Origin: Gorillibacterium massiliense
GTDB taxonomy: Bacteria; Bacillota; Bacilli; Paenibacillales; NBRC-103111
Length of the DNA stretch: 61,650 nucleotides
Assembly (NCBI RefSeq): GCF_000455485.1
Contig: NZ_CBQR020000140.1
Location: 1 to 61,650 of the forward strand
Direction of reading: 5' to 3'
A program made the translations under genes and the position numbers. The notes below the pieces were generated by a model that was not told where the DNA came from, did no database searches, and saw nothing but the letters and a program-made list of their open reading frames with translations. This document shows, in pieces, positions 25,842 through 33,709 of this stretch. Within the stretch, counting starts at the first letter, position 1. Each line of letters starts with the position of its first letter.

Positions 25842-26192
25842 ATGAGAGAATTCGAAACTATAACTAGTGTGGAGTCAGCGGATGAATTTATCGCGCGTCA
25901 TCCATTAGCGCTTCTTTATATATCCCAGCGGGATTGTAGTGTCTGCCATGCCTTACAACCGAAAGTCCAGCAACTGATGATGAAATATCCCAAGATTGAG
26001 CTTGGGGCGATAGACGCGCAAGATGTACAAGAAGTCGCCGGCCGGTTCTCCATATTTACGGTGCCTGTTATTTTGCTTTTTGTCGAGGGAAAGGAATATA
26101 TTCGCGAGGCACGAATTGTGCACATGGATCTTTTCGACGAGAAAATGAGCAGAATCTATGACAATGTGGCTGGTAGCGACGCGGCTTTCTAA
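25842..26192 (+). CDS. Thioredoxin family protein
   Basis: 116 residues, one thioredoxin fold. Active site CSVC in ISQRDCSVCHALQ instead of CGPC, and the cis-Pro loop FTVPVILLF. AAAGGAGGAG precedes the ATG. Thirty-nine bp after the SDR, probably the same operon; it could keep a partner reduced or buffer thiol-reactive aromatics. No signal peptide, so cytoplasmic. Confidence 0.88.
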   Translation: MREFETITSVESADEFIARHPLALLYISQRDCSVCHALQPKVQQLMMKYPKIELGAIDAQDVQEVAGRFSIFTVPVILLFVEGKEYIREARIVHMDLFDEKMSRIYDNVAGSDAAF

Positions 26193-26263
26193 AATTGGGC
26201 TCAACAAAAAGACGTATAGGCATACGCTGGAGTATATCTATAACCGGAAAGGATGATATCACT

Positions 26264-26494
26264 TTGGCAACGCCATATCCTTATTATCCAATGCAATCCC
26301 ACCATCCCCACCAATTGATGCATGAAACATTAACGGTGGTCGAACCGTGGGTTAGAAATGGGTTGGTCGAGGCTCAAACCATATCAGTTGAACATGCTTT
26401 GCGGGAAGCGGCCGCCGTATCTTATCTTATTGGAAAAGGGTATAACCCGACCGTCGCCCATCAAATTGTTGAGTCATGGTGGCACAGATATTAG
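26264..26494 (+). CDS. Small hypothetical protein, His/Tyr/Pro-rich N-terminus
   Basis: 76 residues from a TTG start behind GGAAAGGATG. The N-terminus is ATPYPYYPMQSHHPHQLMHE, followed by a helical region (EHALREAAAVSYLIGKGYNP) ending WWHRY. No family recognised. A longer frame from 26195 is open but lacks a good ribosome site. It follows the thioredoxin gene by 71 bp and may be the last gene of that operon. The composition recalls small spore-coat proteins, only weakly. Confidence 0.6.
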   Translation: MATPYPYYPMQSHHPHQLMHETLTVVEPWVRNGLVEAQTISVEHALREAAAVSYLIGKGYNPTVAHQIVESWWHRY

Positions 26495-26513
26495 CAAAAC
26501 CACAGAATGAACT

Positions 26514-26534
26514 GCACCTTAACCGGTGCTTTTT
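26514..26534 (+). terminator. Intrinsic terminator closing the detoxification-like operon
   Basis: GCACC (26514-26518) and GGTGC (26525-26529) with a loop of TTAACC, followed by TTTTTC. Short stem but good T-run. Confidence 0.65.
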
Positions 26535-26550
26535 CATTTTATAGGCTAGA

Positions 26551-27366
26551 TTAGTTCACAGCTCTAGGTTTGCCAGGATCACAATCTGGACGGGGTAAAC
26601 CTGCGGCTGCTTGAGAGAGTTTAGTCAAATAATAGCACTCTTCCCGGTACATATGATCCGGCATCAACTCTGTTATCGTGCCCAGTAATTCTTTTCCAGC
26701 CGTGAGCTCCTGCACCTCCAATAAAAATTTCATGAAAAGAAGCATAACGGAATTGGCTTCCTGATTGAACCTTCGCAAAGCAGGGAAATCGGTCAAGGCA
26801 GTACGCATGTAACCCGCAAGCTCGATCGCTTTAAGATAATAGTTCTGAAAATGGCCTTCGAATTCCTCGCTCCTGTTTCTCCAGCTCTGCTCTACCAGAT
26901 CAAATTCGCCTGCCAAGATACCCGCGTGGCCGACTGCATCTTGAAGCCATAGTAAATGCTGATGAACAACCGGTCCTGGAGGAGGGAGTCGGACGTTTGT
27001 CAGTGCCGCAAATACAACCATCGCTTCGTCGATCTCATTGACCATATGATTCAAAAACGTCTGGGACAAATGGATGGTGATTTTCCCCGTTAGCGACCGT
27101 TGCAGCAAATGAAGTTTATAGGCGCGCAATTGCGAAGTCCATGGATTGACAGATTGCAGCAAGGCAGCGATGCTCTTACTATCCAGGTCCAGCCGCGCCG
27201 AATCCAACATCTTGTCAAAGCCTTGAATGAACTGCTGTGCTCTTGATATTTCCGCAGCCTCATCTGAGGCTAGCCCATCCCGAATAAACCTCGCATGATC
27301 CCCCAAAACCTGCAACCAAAATCGGAGCTCAAAGAGAGCGCCGTCCTCAAAGCCCAATTCCGCCAT
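26551..27366 (-). CDS. DUF2935 protein, duplicated four-helix domain
   Basis: 271 residues, almost all alpha-helical. Two related halves: LFELRFWLQVLGDHARFI near the N-terminus and HQHLLWLQDAVGHAGILAGE near the middle, with FNQEANSVMLLFMKFL and HMVNEIDEAMVVF as the second helices of each pair. The His/Glu pattern suggests a ferritin-like metal-binding bundle. DUF2935 proteins occur in Bacillus and Clostridium groups with no known role. GGGAG precedes the ATG. Monocistronic, convergent with the operon upstream. Confidence 0.88.
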   Translation of the reverse strand: MAELGFEDGALFELRFWLQVLGDHARFIRDGLASDEAAEISRAQQFIQGFDKMLDSARLDLDSKSIAALLQSVNPWTSQLRAYKLHLLQRSLTGKITIHLSQTFLNHMVNEIDEAMVVFAALTNVRLPPPGPVVHQHLLWLQDAVGHAGILAGEFDLVEQSWRNRSEEFEGHFQNYYLKAIELAGYMRTALTDFPALRRFNQEANSVMLLFMKFLLEVQELTAGKELLGTITELMPDHMYREECYYLTKLSQAAAGLPRPDCDPGKPRAVN

Positions 27367-27492
27367 TTTTACAACTCCCTTTTCAGATGACTTCCTATTC
27401 CTTTATCACCCTATGTGAGAGCGCATTTTCATATACCCATCTAATACGCGATGTACTTTTTCAGATCGATAATAACTAGACTCCCTATTAGA

Positions 27493-27553
27493 TTCTTTGA
27501 TCATTTTTGTTAATTCTAGTAATTTGTCTATTACACTATTCTTCTTTGATCAT
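27493..27553. repeat. 12-bp direct repeat upstream of the DUF1259 genes
   Basis: TTCTTTGATCAT occurs at 27493-27504 and 27542-27553, each containing the palindrome TGATCA, 49 bp apart (about 4.7 helical turns). Between them lies TTGTTA (27507) with a weak -10 17 bases on (ATTACA, 27530). A pair of operator sites flanking a promoter is a reasonable guess. Confidence 0.5.
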
Positions 27554-27587
27554 AGGATGTTTTGAATATGATTTGAGGAGGATTTAT

Positions 27588-28007
27588 ATGGCTGAACAAG
27601 TAAAGGTAAGCCCAAGGTTCAAAAGGCTGTGTACCCAATTTGGAAAAATCCTAGGTGGAGTATCGGAAGTTGATGAAGGTCCAGTTTGTTTTGTCATGCG
27701 GATGACAAACCTACCAGCGACGATTTTGGGAAGAAAAACGCGCTCTCCTTTGGTTCAAATGCAAATGTTTTCTTTTGAGTCTCTTGATGAGTCGTGCCGT
27801 GCGTTATGTTTAGGCGAGACTGCCTTACATCAAAATCAAGTGAATCATTTGATATCGAATCTCCGTAAACGGGGGATAACCGTGACCGCCCTTCATAATC
27901 ACTGGTTAAAAGAAGACCCGCGCTTGATGTATATGCATTGGGAAGCCATTGAGAATCCTGTTGTGTTTGCTAGAAAAACCAAAGAATCCATTGCATTTTT
28001 GGGTTAA
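27588..28007 (+). CDS. DUF1259 (LppY/LpqO-like) protein, copy 1
   Basis: 139 residues. The C-terminal part VTALHNHWLKEDPRLMYMHW is the family signature (TALHNHxLxxxPRLxxxHx), preceded by GETALHQNQVNHLISNLRKRGI. LppY/LpqO proteins usually carry two such domains plus a signal peptide; this one is a single domain without export signal, so cytoplasmic. GAGGAGG precedes the ATG at 27588. The His-rich motif suggests metal or ligand binding, but no activity is established for the family. Followed 49 bp later by a paralogue. Confidence 0.88.
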   Translation: MAEQVKVSPRFKRLCTQFGKILGGVSEVDEGPVCFVMRMTNLPATILGRKTRSPLVQMQMFSFESLDESCRALCLGETALHQNQVNHLISNLRKRGITVTALHNHWLKEDPRLMYMHWEAIENPVVFARKTKESIAFLG

Positions 28008-28056
28008 TGCAGTTGTGCGATGATGTTGTTATTAATTATTGAAAGGATGAACTCCT

Positions 28057-28476
28057 ATGGAAACAGCGAAAGCAAGTCCTGCTTTTACAAGACTATGTAA
28101 CCAATTTTCAGCCATTTTAGGTGGAACGGAGCACACAATTACAAAAGGCCCGGTTTGTTTTGTGACTAGAAACAGGAAATTTAACGCTTCTATTTTACGA
28201 AGACGTACCACATCTCCTTTGGTTCGTTATCAACTTTTCTCGTTTGAATCGCTGGATCGTTCAGGCCGCGCACTCTGTTTAGGGGAGACGGCTCTTTTCC
28301 AAAACCAAGTCAATCGCTTGCTGACAAATCTTCGCAAAAATAGGATTATCGTAACAGCAGTCCACAATCACTGGCTGAACGAGAATCCACGTCTTATGTA
28401 TATCCACTGGGAGTCAATCGATAATCCCGTTGAATTCGCAAGGAAAGTAAAACGTTCTATAGCTTTCTTAGGTTAA
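28057..28476 (+). CDS. DUF1259 (LppY/LpqO-like) protein, copy 2
   Basis: 139 residues, the same length as copy 1 and well over half identical to it by eye; the second half (FSFESLDRSGRALCLGETAL, TAVHNHWLNENPRLMYIHW) is most alike. GAAAGGATG precedes the ATG. Tandem duplication of the preceding gene, transcribed with it and closed by a strong terminator. A decayed fragment most similar to this copy is at 21112-21159. Confidence 0.88.
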   Translation: METAKASPAFTRLCNQFSAILGGTEHTITKGPVCFVTRNRKFNASILRRRTTSPLVRYQLFSFESLDRSGRALCLGETALFQNQVNRLLTNLRKNRIIVTAVHNHWLNENPRLMYIHWESIDNPVEFARKVKRSIAFLG

Positions 28477-28492
28477 TGTTCGCTTCCACATG

Positions 28493-28522
28493 AAAAACCC
28501 GACCGAAGGCGGTCGGGTTTTT
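28493..28522. terminator. Bidirectional terminator after the DUF1259 pair
   Basis: AAAAACCCGACC (28493-28504) and GGTCGGGTTTTT (28511-28522), 12-bp perfect stem with a 6-base loop, between convergent genes. Confidence 0.93.
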
Positions 28523-28547
28523 GTCTATGTGTGTGAAAAGGAAAACC

Positions 28548-28943
28548 CTATTTCGCGTTTTTATCCGGTTGATGAATGCCGAAGGTGTTGCCTTCTGTGT
28601 CAATGTAGTACCCTTGCCAAGCCATACCGGGCAGCGCATACTTCGGCAATGCGAGCTTGCCTCCAAGAGCGAGGATTTTGGCTTCCGTCGCATCGTAGTC
28701 GCCTACTCCTAACGTACAGGCAAAACTATTCAGGGCCTGGCCTGGTTGCGGTGACGGGCCTTGGCGCTTCATTAAGGCTCCGTTGATTCCCATCTCTTTT
28801 TCATCGCCGGTCACGGCTCCAAAATAGGGCATGCCCGCATAATCGCTCCAATCCTCAAACGTCCATCCGAAAATTTCTCCGTAAAATCTTTTGGCGCGTT
28901 CCATATCATCGACATGAATCTCGAAATGAACGACTCTTCCCAT
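28548..28943 (-). CDS. VOC family protein (glyoxalase/dioxygenase fold)
   Basis: 131 residues, two beta-alpha-beta-beta-beta units. HFEIHVDDMERAKRFYGEIFGW is the classic start; the second unit has GYYIDTEGNTFGIHQP, where the Glu/His would bind metal. AAAGGAGG precedes the ATG. Members act as glyoxalases, isomerases, extradiol dioxygenases or antibiotic-binding proteins; which one cannot be told here. Confidence 0.88.
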   Translation of the reverse strand: MGRVVHFEIHVDDMERAKRFYGEIFGWTFEDWSDYAGMPYFGAVTGDEKEMGINGALMKRQGPSPQPGQALNSFACTLGVGDYDATEAKILALGGKLALPKYALPGMAWQGYYIDTEGNTFGIHQPDKNAK

Positions 28944-29085
28944 GATGGCCTCCTTTGATTTTGGCTTTCATCTCTTCTTATATCATTCTTTCACTATGAT
29001 TTCCATTCTACTCGATTTAAATCATGAATAATCTGGTAAAATGGCAATGGGATGGCGATTTCATTCATAGGGGGCTTTGTATGGT

Positions 29086-30030
29086 ATGAAAGACAAAGTC
29101 GTTGTCATTACGGGGGCAAATTCGGGCATCGGCAAAGCGGCGGCTCTCCGGTTTGCGACCGAAGGATATCATGTCGTCATGGCCTGCCGCAACATGGAGA
29201 TCAGCGAGGCGGTACAGCGTCAGATCAAGACCGAATCTAACAATCCTCATGTGGATCTTATGAAAATCGATGTTTCTTCCTTTGAGTCTATTCGAGCTTT
29301 TTATTCAGCCTACATTAATAAGTACCCGCATTTGGACATTTTGATTCACAATGCCGCCTATCTAAACCATGGAGAGAAAGAGTATAAGCTCAGCCCCGAA
29401 CATATTGAAATTTCCTTTGCAACGAATGCATTCGGTCCCATGCTCATGACTCAATTGCTGGCTGATCATCTTGAACGATCCCTTGATCCGCGGGTGCTTG
29501 CGGCTTGTACGACGAACATCAAAAACTTCTTCGATCCGAAAAGAAAAATCGACTTCGATAATCTGCGGGGAGAATATCAGGGAACGCGGCGCTACAGTTC
29601 TTACAAGATGTATGGAGATTCGAAAATGGCGCTGTTGCTGTTGACCTTCAAAATGGCGGAACAATTCAAAAGCCGGGGAATTAAAGTCAATGCTCTTCAA
29701 ATTAACCGCATAAGGTTGTCAAAAGAAACAATGCGAAAGCTGAGTCCTTTGTGGAAGGGGCTGGCGTGGCTCCAAAATTTGACTAACCCTTCACCCGCCG
29801 GTATGGCGGAAAATTATTATCACATTTGCACTTCGGATGAATTCAGTCAGGAAACGGGCTGCCTCATCAACCATAAGCGGGAAATCGTCCAGCCATCTAT
29901 AAGCGAAAAAGGCTTTGAGCAATTAAAGAACATATTTGGTTCAAGCACATACCCGCAATATGCGACGGATAGGCAAACGATCGAGAAGATATGGTCAATG
30001 GGCGAAGAGCTGATTAGGCGAAACAATTGA
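29086..30030 (+). CDS. Short-chain dehydrogenase/reductase (retinol-dehydrogenase-like)
   Basis: 314 residues from ATG 29086 (TTG 29077 possible). Canonical motifs: VVVITGANSGIGKAAALRF for NAD(P), LDILIHNAAYL, and the catalytic YGDSK within SSYKMYGDSKMALLL. It is longer than typical 250-residue SDRs and similar in outline to the WW-oxidoreductase/RDH group. Substrate unknown. AGGGGG 11 bases upstream. Sixteen bp separate it from the deaminase-like gene, so they are probably an operon. Confidence 0.85.
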   Translation: MKDKVVVITGANSGIGKAAALRFATEGYHVVMACRNMEISEAVQRQIKTESNNPHVDLMKIDVSSFESIRAFYSAYINKYPHLDILIHNAAYLNHGEKEYKLSPEHIEISFATNAFGPMLMTQLLADHLERSLDPRVLAACTTNIKNFFDPKRKIDFDNLRGEYQGTRRYSSYKMYGDSKMALLLLTFKMAEQFKSRGIKVNALQINRIRLSKETMRKLSPLWKGLAWLQNLTNPSPAGMAENYYHICTSDEFSQETGCLINHKREIVQPSISEKGFEQLKNIFGSSTYPQYATDRQTIEKIWSMGEELIRRNN

Positions 30031-30046
30031 GACTTGGGGGCCCTGC

Positions 30047-31009
30047 ATGAAACGGTCTTTTATCGATTCTTTGATGAACGAATCGCTGGCAGATTTGCAA
30101 AGCATATCGAAAAGCGATTTGCACAACCATGCTGGTCGGGGAGGAACCCTGCAATATATCGGCTCGTGGGCGAAGGTGAATATAGAGCCGCCGACGGCGG
30201 TCTTCAAATCGCTGAGTGAAATGCAAAGCTGGTATGTAGATCATGTGAAGAGTCATTGCCCCGGCATTCAGGGTTATTTGAAACGTATTGAAGCCTCTTT
30301 TGCGCAAGCGGCTGAAGATCATATAGACGTCCTTGCGCTCAGTTTCGGGATCGATGAAATTCACTCGTTGGGAACGATGGAGTCTTTTTCGCGAACGATC
30401 GACGAGCTACATCGTCGGTTTGCTCCAGAAGCTCGATTTTTGCCGGAGTTGGCTTTTGACCGGGCATGTAACGTCGACGAGGCTTATGAAAGGATTGAGG
30501 AAATCCTCTCGTATAATTGGTTTCGCTCTGTCGATATTTGCTGTGATGAATTTGCCCAACCCATTCAACGCTTCAAAAAGCTTTACCAGCGCGCCAATGA
30601 CGCGGGGCTGATCTTAAAAGCTCATGTCGGAGAATTCGGCAGCGCAGATGATGTGATGGAAGCGGTGGAAGAATTGGAGCTGCAGGAGGTTCACCATGGC
30701 ATTGCGGCGACAAAATCTCCGCAAATCATGCGATGGCTGGCCGATCACCGGATTCAGCTCAATGTTTGCCCGACCAGCAACATCATGCTCGGAGTGGCGG
30801 AGAGTTACAGCAGCCATCCGATCCGTGCCCTTTATGACTTTGGAATCCCGGTGACGATTAATACGGATGATTTGTTGATTTTCAATCAAAGCGTTTCGCA
30901 TGAATATATGAACTTACATAAGTCCGGCCTGATGACGGCCGATGAACTAAATGTGATTCGGGAAACCGGTCTATCTTTAGAATCCTATCTCTTCATCAAA
31001 CCTTCATGA
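30047..31009 (+). CDS. Adenosine-deaminase-family amidohydrolase
   Basis: 320 residues. Zinc-site and catalytic motifs in order: KSDLHNH (two His), LKAHVGE (His and the catalytic Glu), VHHGIAA (His), and ITINTDD (Asp ligand). The fold and motifs are those of adenosine/adenine deaminases, but the region before KSDLHNH and the missing typical substrate loop leave the substrate open (adenosine, adenine or another purine-like amine). Second gene after an SDR with a shared promoter. TTGGGGG serves as ribosome site. Confidence 0.82.
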   Translation: MKRSFIDSLMNESLADLQSISKSDLHNHAGRGGTLQYIGSWAKVNIEPPTAVFKSLSEMQSWYVDHVKSHCPGIQGYLKRIEASFAQAAEDHIDVLALSFGIDEIHSLGTMESFSRTIDELHRRFAPEARFLPELAFDRACNVDEAYERIEEILSYNWFRSVDICCDEFAQPIQRFKKLYQRANDAGLILKAHVGEFGSADDVMEAVEELELQEVHHGIAATKSPQIMRWLADHRIQLNVCPTSNIMLGVAESYSSHPIRALYDFGIPVTINTDDLLIFNQSVSHEYMNLHKSGLMTADELNVIRETGLSLESYLFIKPS

Positions 31010-31067
31010 GACCTTCATAAAGCTTTCACTTTGACTTCATTATTGCTTCATGAACCAAATTGCTGGC

Positions 31068-31083
31068 TATGATATCATATAAT
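31068..31083 (+). promoter_or_regulatory. Palindrome overlapping a -10 box upstream of ahpC
   Basis: TATGATATCATA (31068-31079, perfect 12-bp palindrome) overlaps TATAAT (31078-31083). A redox-responsive repressor site is plausible given the gene controlled, but it is a poor match to the PerR box and no clear -35 is visible. Confidence 0.4.
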
Positions 31084-31187
31084 ATATAGCGAACGGGAAT
31101 TAATAGAGGCGAATTATGGAATGCTATATGTAGGTCCGTAAAAATGCCGACCCGGTTCTCAAACCATGCTGAGGAGGAAAAAAGATT

Positions 31188-31751
31188 ATGTCTCTCATTG
31201 GAAGCGAAGTACTGCCGTTCAAAGCATCGGCTTATCACAACGGAAAATTCATCGATGTCACCGAGGAGAATTTTAAAGGCAAATGGAGCGTCGTTTGCTT
31301 CTATCCGGCTGACTTTACATTCGTTTGCCCAACAGAACTCGAGGATTTGCAAAATCAATATGAAACGTTGAAGGGACTTGGCGTTGAAGTGTACTCCGTA
31401 TCCACGGATACCCATTTCACCCATAAGGCATGGCACGACCACTCGGAAGCCATCGGGAAAATCACGTATATCATGATCGGCGATCCTTCCCACACCATTT
31501 CCCGCAACTTCAATGTATTGATCGAAGCCGAAGGGGCTGCCGATCGCGGTACCTTCATCATCGATCCGGATGGAGTCATCCAATCCATTGAAATCAGCGC
31601 TGGCGGGATCGGCCGCGATGCCAGTATCCTGGTAGGTAAAATCAAAGCAGCCCAATATGTTCGGAATCATCCTGGCGAAGTTTGCCCGGCAAAATGGCAG
31701 GAAGGCGCAGCTACTTTGAAGCCGAGTCTTGATCTTGTAGGAAAGATTTAA
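31188..31751 (+). CDS. ahpC: Alkyl hydroperoxide reductase subunit C (typical 2-Cys peroxiredoxin)
   Basis: 187 residues. Peroxidatic Cys47 in FTFVCPTE; resolving Cys166 in [10 protein letters not shown]. It reduces H2O2, organic hydroperoxides and peroxynitrite in the cytoplasm and is recycled by AhpF, encoded 12 bp downstream. GAGGAGG before the ATG. Main peroxide scavenger of aerobic Firmicutes. Confidence 0.98.
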   Translation: MSLIGSEVLPFKASAYHNGKFIDVTEENFKGKWSVVCFYPADFTFVCPTELEDLQNQYETLKGLGVEVYSVSTDTHFTHKAWHDHSEAIGKITYIMIGDPSHTISRNFNVLIEAEGAADRGTFIIDPDGVIQSIEISAGGIGRDASILVGKIKAAQYVRNHPGEVCPAKWQEGAATLKPSLDLVGKI

Positions 31752-31763
31752 GGAGCGATCTGT

Positions 31764-33293
31764 ATGGCGTTAGATGCCGAAATAAAAGCGCAATTAGCCC
31801 AATACCTGCAGCTTATGGAGGGTGACGTTCAGCTCAAAGTGAGTGCAGGATCCGATAGCGTATCCGTGGAAATGCTGGCCTTGGTGGATGAAATTGCCGG
31901 CATGTCTCCTCGAATTCATGTAGAGAGAACTACTTTGCCCAAAACGCCAAGCTTCAGCGTGAATCGCGTGGGGGAAGATACCGGTGTAGCGTTTGCCGGT
32001 ATCCCTCTCGGGCATGAGTTTACTTCTTTGATTTTGGCTCTGTTGCAAGTAAGCGGCAGACCCCCAAAAGTAGAACAGAACGTCATCGAGCAGATTAAAG
32101 CTATTCGCGGCGAGTATCATTTTGAAACGTACATCAGCTTAAGCTGCCATAACTGTCCCGATGTTGTGCAGGCGCTCAACGTGATGAGCATTTTGAATCC
32201 GGGCATCACTCACACCATGATTGACGGGGCTGCGTTTAAAGCGGAAGTGGAAAGCAAAAACGTTATGGCTGTCCCGGCAGTTTTCCTGAATGGTGAGTTT
32301 TTCAGCAGCGGCCGCATGGCCCTCGAAGAAATTCTCGCCAAGCTGGGGTCGGCATCTGACGGATCGGAGCTCGCCAATAAGGAACCTTATGATGTTCTGG
32401 TTGTCGGCGGCGGCCCGGCAGGCGCAAGCGCTGCGATCTATGCGGCGCGCAAAGGCATCCGCACCGGCATTGTGGCTGAACGATTCGGTGGTCAAATCTT
32501 GGATACTCTGGGCATTGAGAACTTCATAAGCGTAAAACATACCGAAGGGCCCAAGCTTGCTGCCAGTCTTGAAGAACACGTAAAAGAGTACGATATCGAC
32601 GTGATGAAGGTACAGCGTGCCAAAGGTTTGGAAAAGAAAGACTTCATCGAGGTCGAACTCGAAAGCGGAGCGGTTCTCAAGAGCAAAACCGTCATTCTTT
32701 CTACAGGCGCCCGTTGGCGCAACGTGGGAGTGCCTGGTGAGGCGGAGTTCAAGAATAAAGGCGTTGCTTACTGCCCCCATTGCGATGGTCCCCTGTTTGC
32801 GGGGAAACACGTTGCGGTTATCGGCGGCGGCAATTCTGGCATCGAAGCGGCGATTGACCTCGCCGGCGTCGTGAAGCATGTTACCGTACTGGAGTTTATG
32901 CCGGAGCTGAAAGCCGACGCTGTCCTCCAGGATCGTCTCTACAGCTTGCCCAATGTAACGGTGCACAAGAATGTCCAAACCAAGGAGATTCATGGGACTG
33001 ATAAGGTGAACGGGATTTCGTTTATCGAACGGGATACCGGCGTTGTTCAGCATGTTGAGCTGCAAGGCGTATTTGTCCAAATCGGACTTGTGCCGAATAC
33101 GGATTGGCTGGGTGACACGGTTGAACGTACCCGTTTCGGCGAAATTGTCGTCGATCGTCACGGTGCTACCACTTTGCCCGGTGTGTTTGCGGCCGGCGAT
33201 TGTACCAATAGCGCTTATAAACAAATTATTATTTCCATGGGTTCCGGCGCTACCGCTGCCCTGGGAGCATTCGATTATCTGATCCGAAATTAA
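31764..33293 (+). CDS. ahpF: Alkyl hydroperoxide reductase subunit F (NADH:peroxiredoxin reductase)
   Basis: 509 residues. The N-terminal double thioredoxin-fold domain has CHNC (Cys128/Cys131); then an FAD-binding domain ([16 protein letters not shown]) and the redox-active CPHC (Cys337/Cys340), then NAD-binding [13 protein letters not shown] and the C-terminal FAD motif [10 protein letters not shown]. Electrons pass from NADH through FAD and both disulphides to AhpC. AAGGAGCG before the ATG; co-transcribed with ahpC and followed by a terminator. Confidence 0.98.
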   Translation: MALDAEIKAQLAQYLQLMEGDVQLKVSAGSDSVSVEMLALVDEIAGMSPRIHVERTTLPKTPSFSVNRVGEDTGVAFAGIPLGHEFTSLILALLQVSGRPPKVEQNVIEQIKAIRGEYHFETYISLSCHNCPDVVQALNVMSILNPGITHTMIDGAAFKAEVESKNVMAVPAVFLNGEFFSSGRMALEEILAKLGSASDGSELANKEPYDVLVVGGGPAGASAAIYAARKGIRTGIVAERFGGQILDTLGIENFISVKHTEGPKLAASLEEHVKEYDIDVMKVQRAKGLEKKDFIEVELESGAVLKSKTVILSTGARWRNVGVPGEAEFKNKGVAYCPHCDGPLFAGKHVAVIGGGNSGIEAAIDLAGVVKHVTVLEFMPELKADAVLQDRLYSLPNVTVHKNVQTKEIHGTDKVNGISFIERDTGVVQHVELQGVFVQIGLVPNTDWLGDTVERTRFGEIVVDRHGATTLPGVFAAGDCTNSAYKQIIISMGSGATAALGAFDYLIRN

Positions 33294-33311
33294 GCTAAAA
33301 AGATGATGGTC

Positions 33312-33352
33312 AACCGGTGAGCGTGCGGAAATAGGCACTCACCGGTTTTTTA
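33312..33352 (+). terminator. Intrinsic terminator after ahpCF
   Basis: AACCGGTGA and GTGC pair with TCACCGGTT and GCAC around a 2-base bulge (GC), followed by a TTTTTTA run. Confidence 0.85.
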
Positions 33353-33418
33353 TTCCGTTTTTCCGATCCTTGTATGGTATAATGGCAATCGATAGCTTAC
33401 ATTCAGGGGTGTTGCGAG

Positions 33419-33610
33419 ATGAGAGGATTCAATATTTGGCGCCCGATTATGCTGATCGCGGTTGCACTGATTGCAAGAACGTTTGTGAGTAGCATATGCC
33501 TTTTGGCAGGCATGGATGCTGAATCGGCAAGCAGCTTCGGCATGATTGGCATGATCCTTGCTGCGCTTTTTATGTATACCCGAATGAAGAAAACGCCAAG
33601 GAACCGATAG
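33419..33610 (+). CDS. Small membrane protein, unknown
   Basis: 63 residues with two predicted membrane helices (IMLIAVALIARTFVSSICLL and FGMIGMILAALFMY) and a basic tail (TRMKKTPRNR). AGGGGTG precedes the ATG and TATAAT lies at 33378-33383 upstream, followed by its own terminator, so it is a plausible stand-alone small gene. No family recognised. Confidence 0.6.
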   Translation: MRGFNIWRPIMLIAVALIARTFVSSICLLAGMDAESASSFGMIGMILAALFMYTRMKKTPRNR

Positions 33611-33625
33611 AGGAATCAATAGCCA

Positions 33626-33659
33626 ACGAGCTTGCTCGATACGAGCAGGCTTGTTTTTT
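33626..33659 (+). terminator. Intrinsic terminator after the small membrane protein gene
   Basis: ACGAGCTTGCTCG (33626-33638) pairs with CGAGCAGGCTTGT (33642-33654) with two wobble pairs, followed by TTTTT. Confidence 0.85.
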
Positions 33660-33709
33660 CTACATAAGAATTTTGAGTTTTGCACTGATCGCGAAAGGTT
33701 GGTTTGCAT

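Noticed and set aside
31068-31083. PerR box at the ahpC promoter
   Set aside because: The palindrome does not match TTATAATNATTATAA at enough positions to call PerR; kept only as an unnamed candidate site.
32139-33338. 399-codon frame opposite ahpF
   Set aside because: Antisense shadow of a well-conserved gene.
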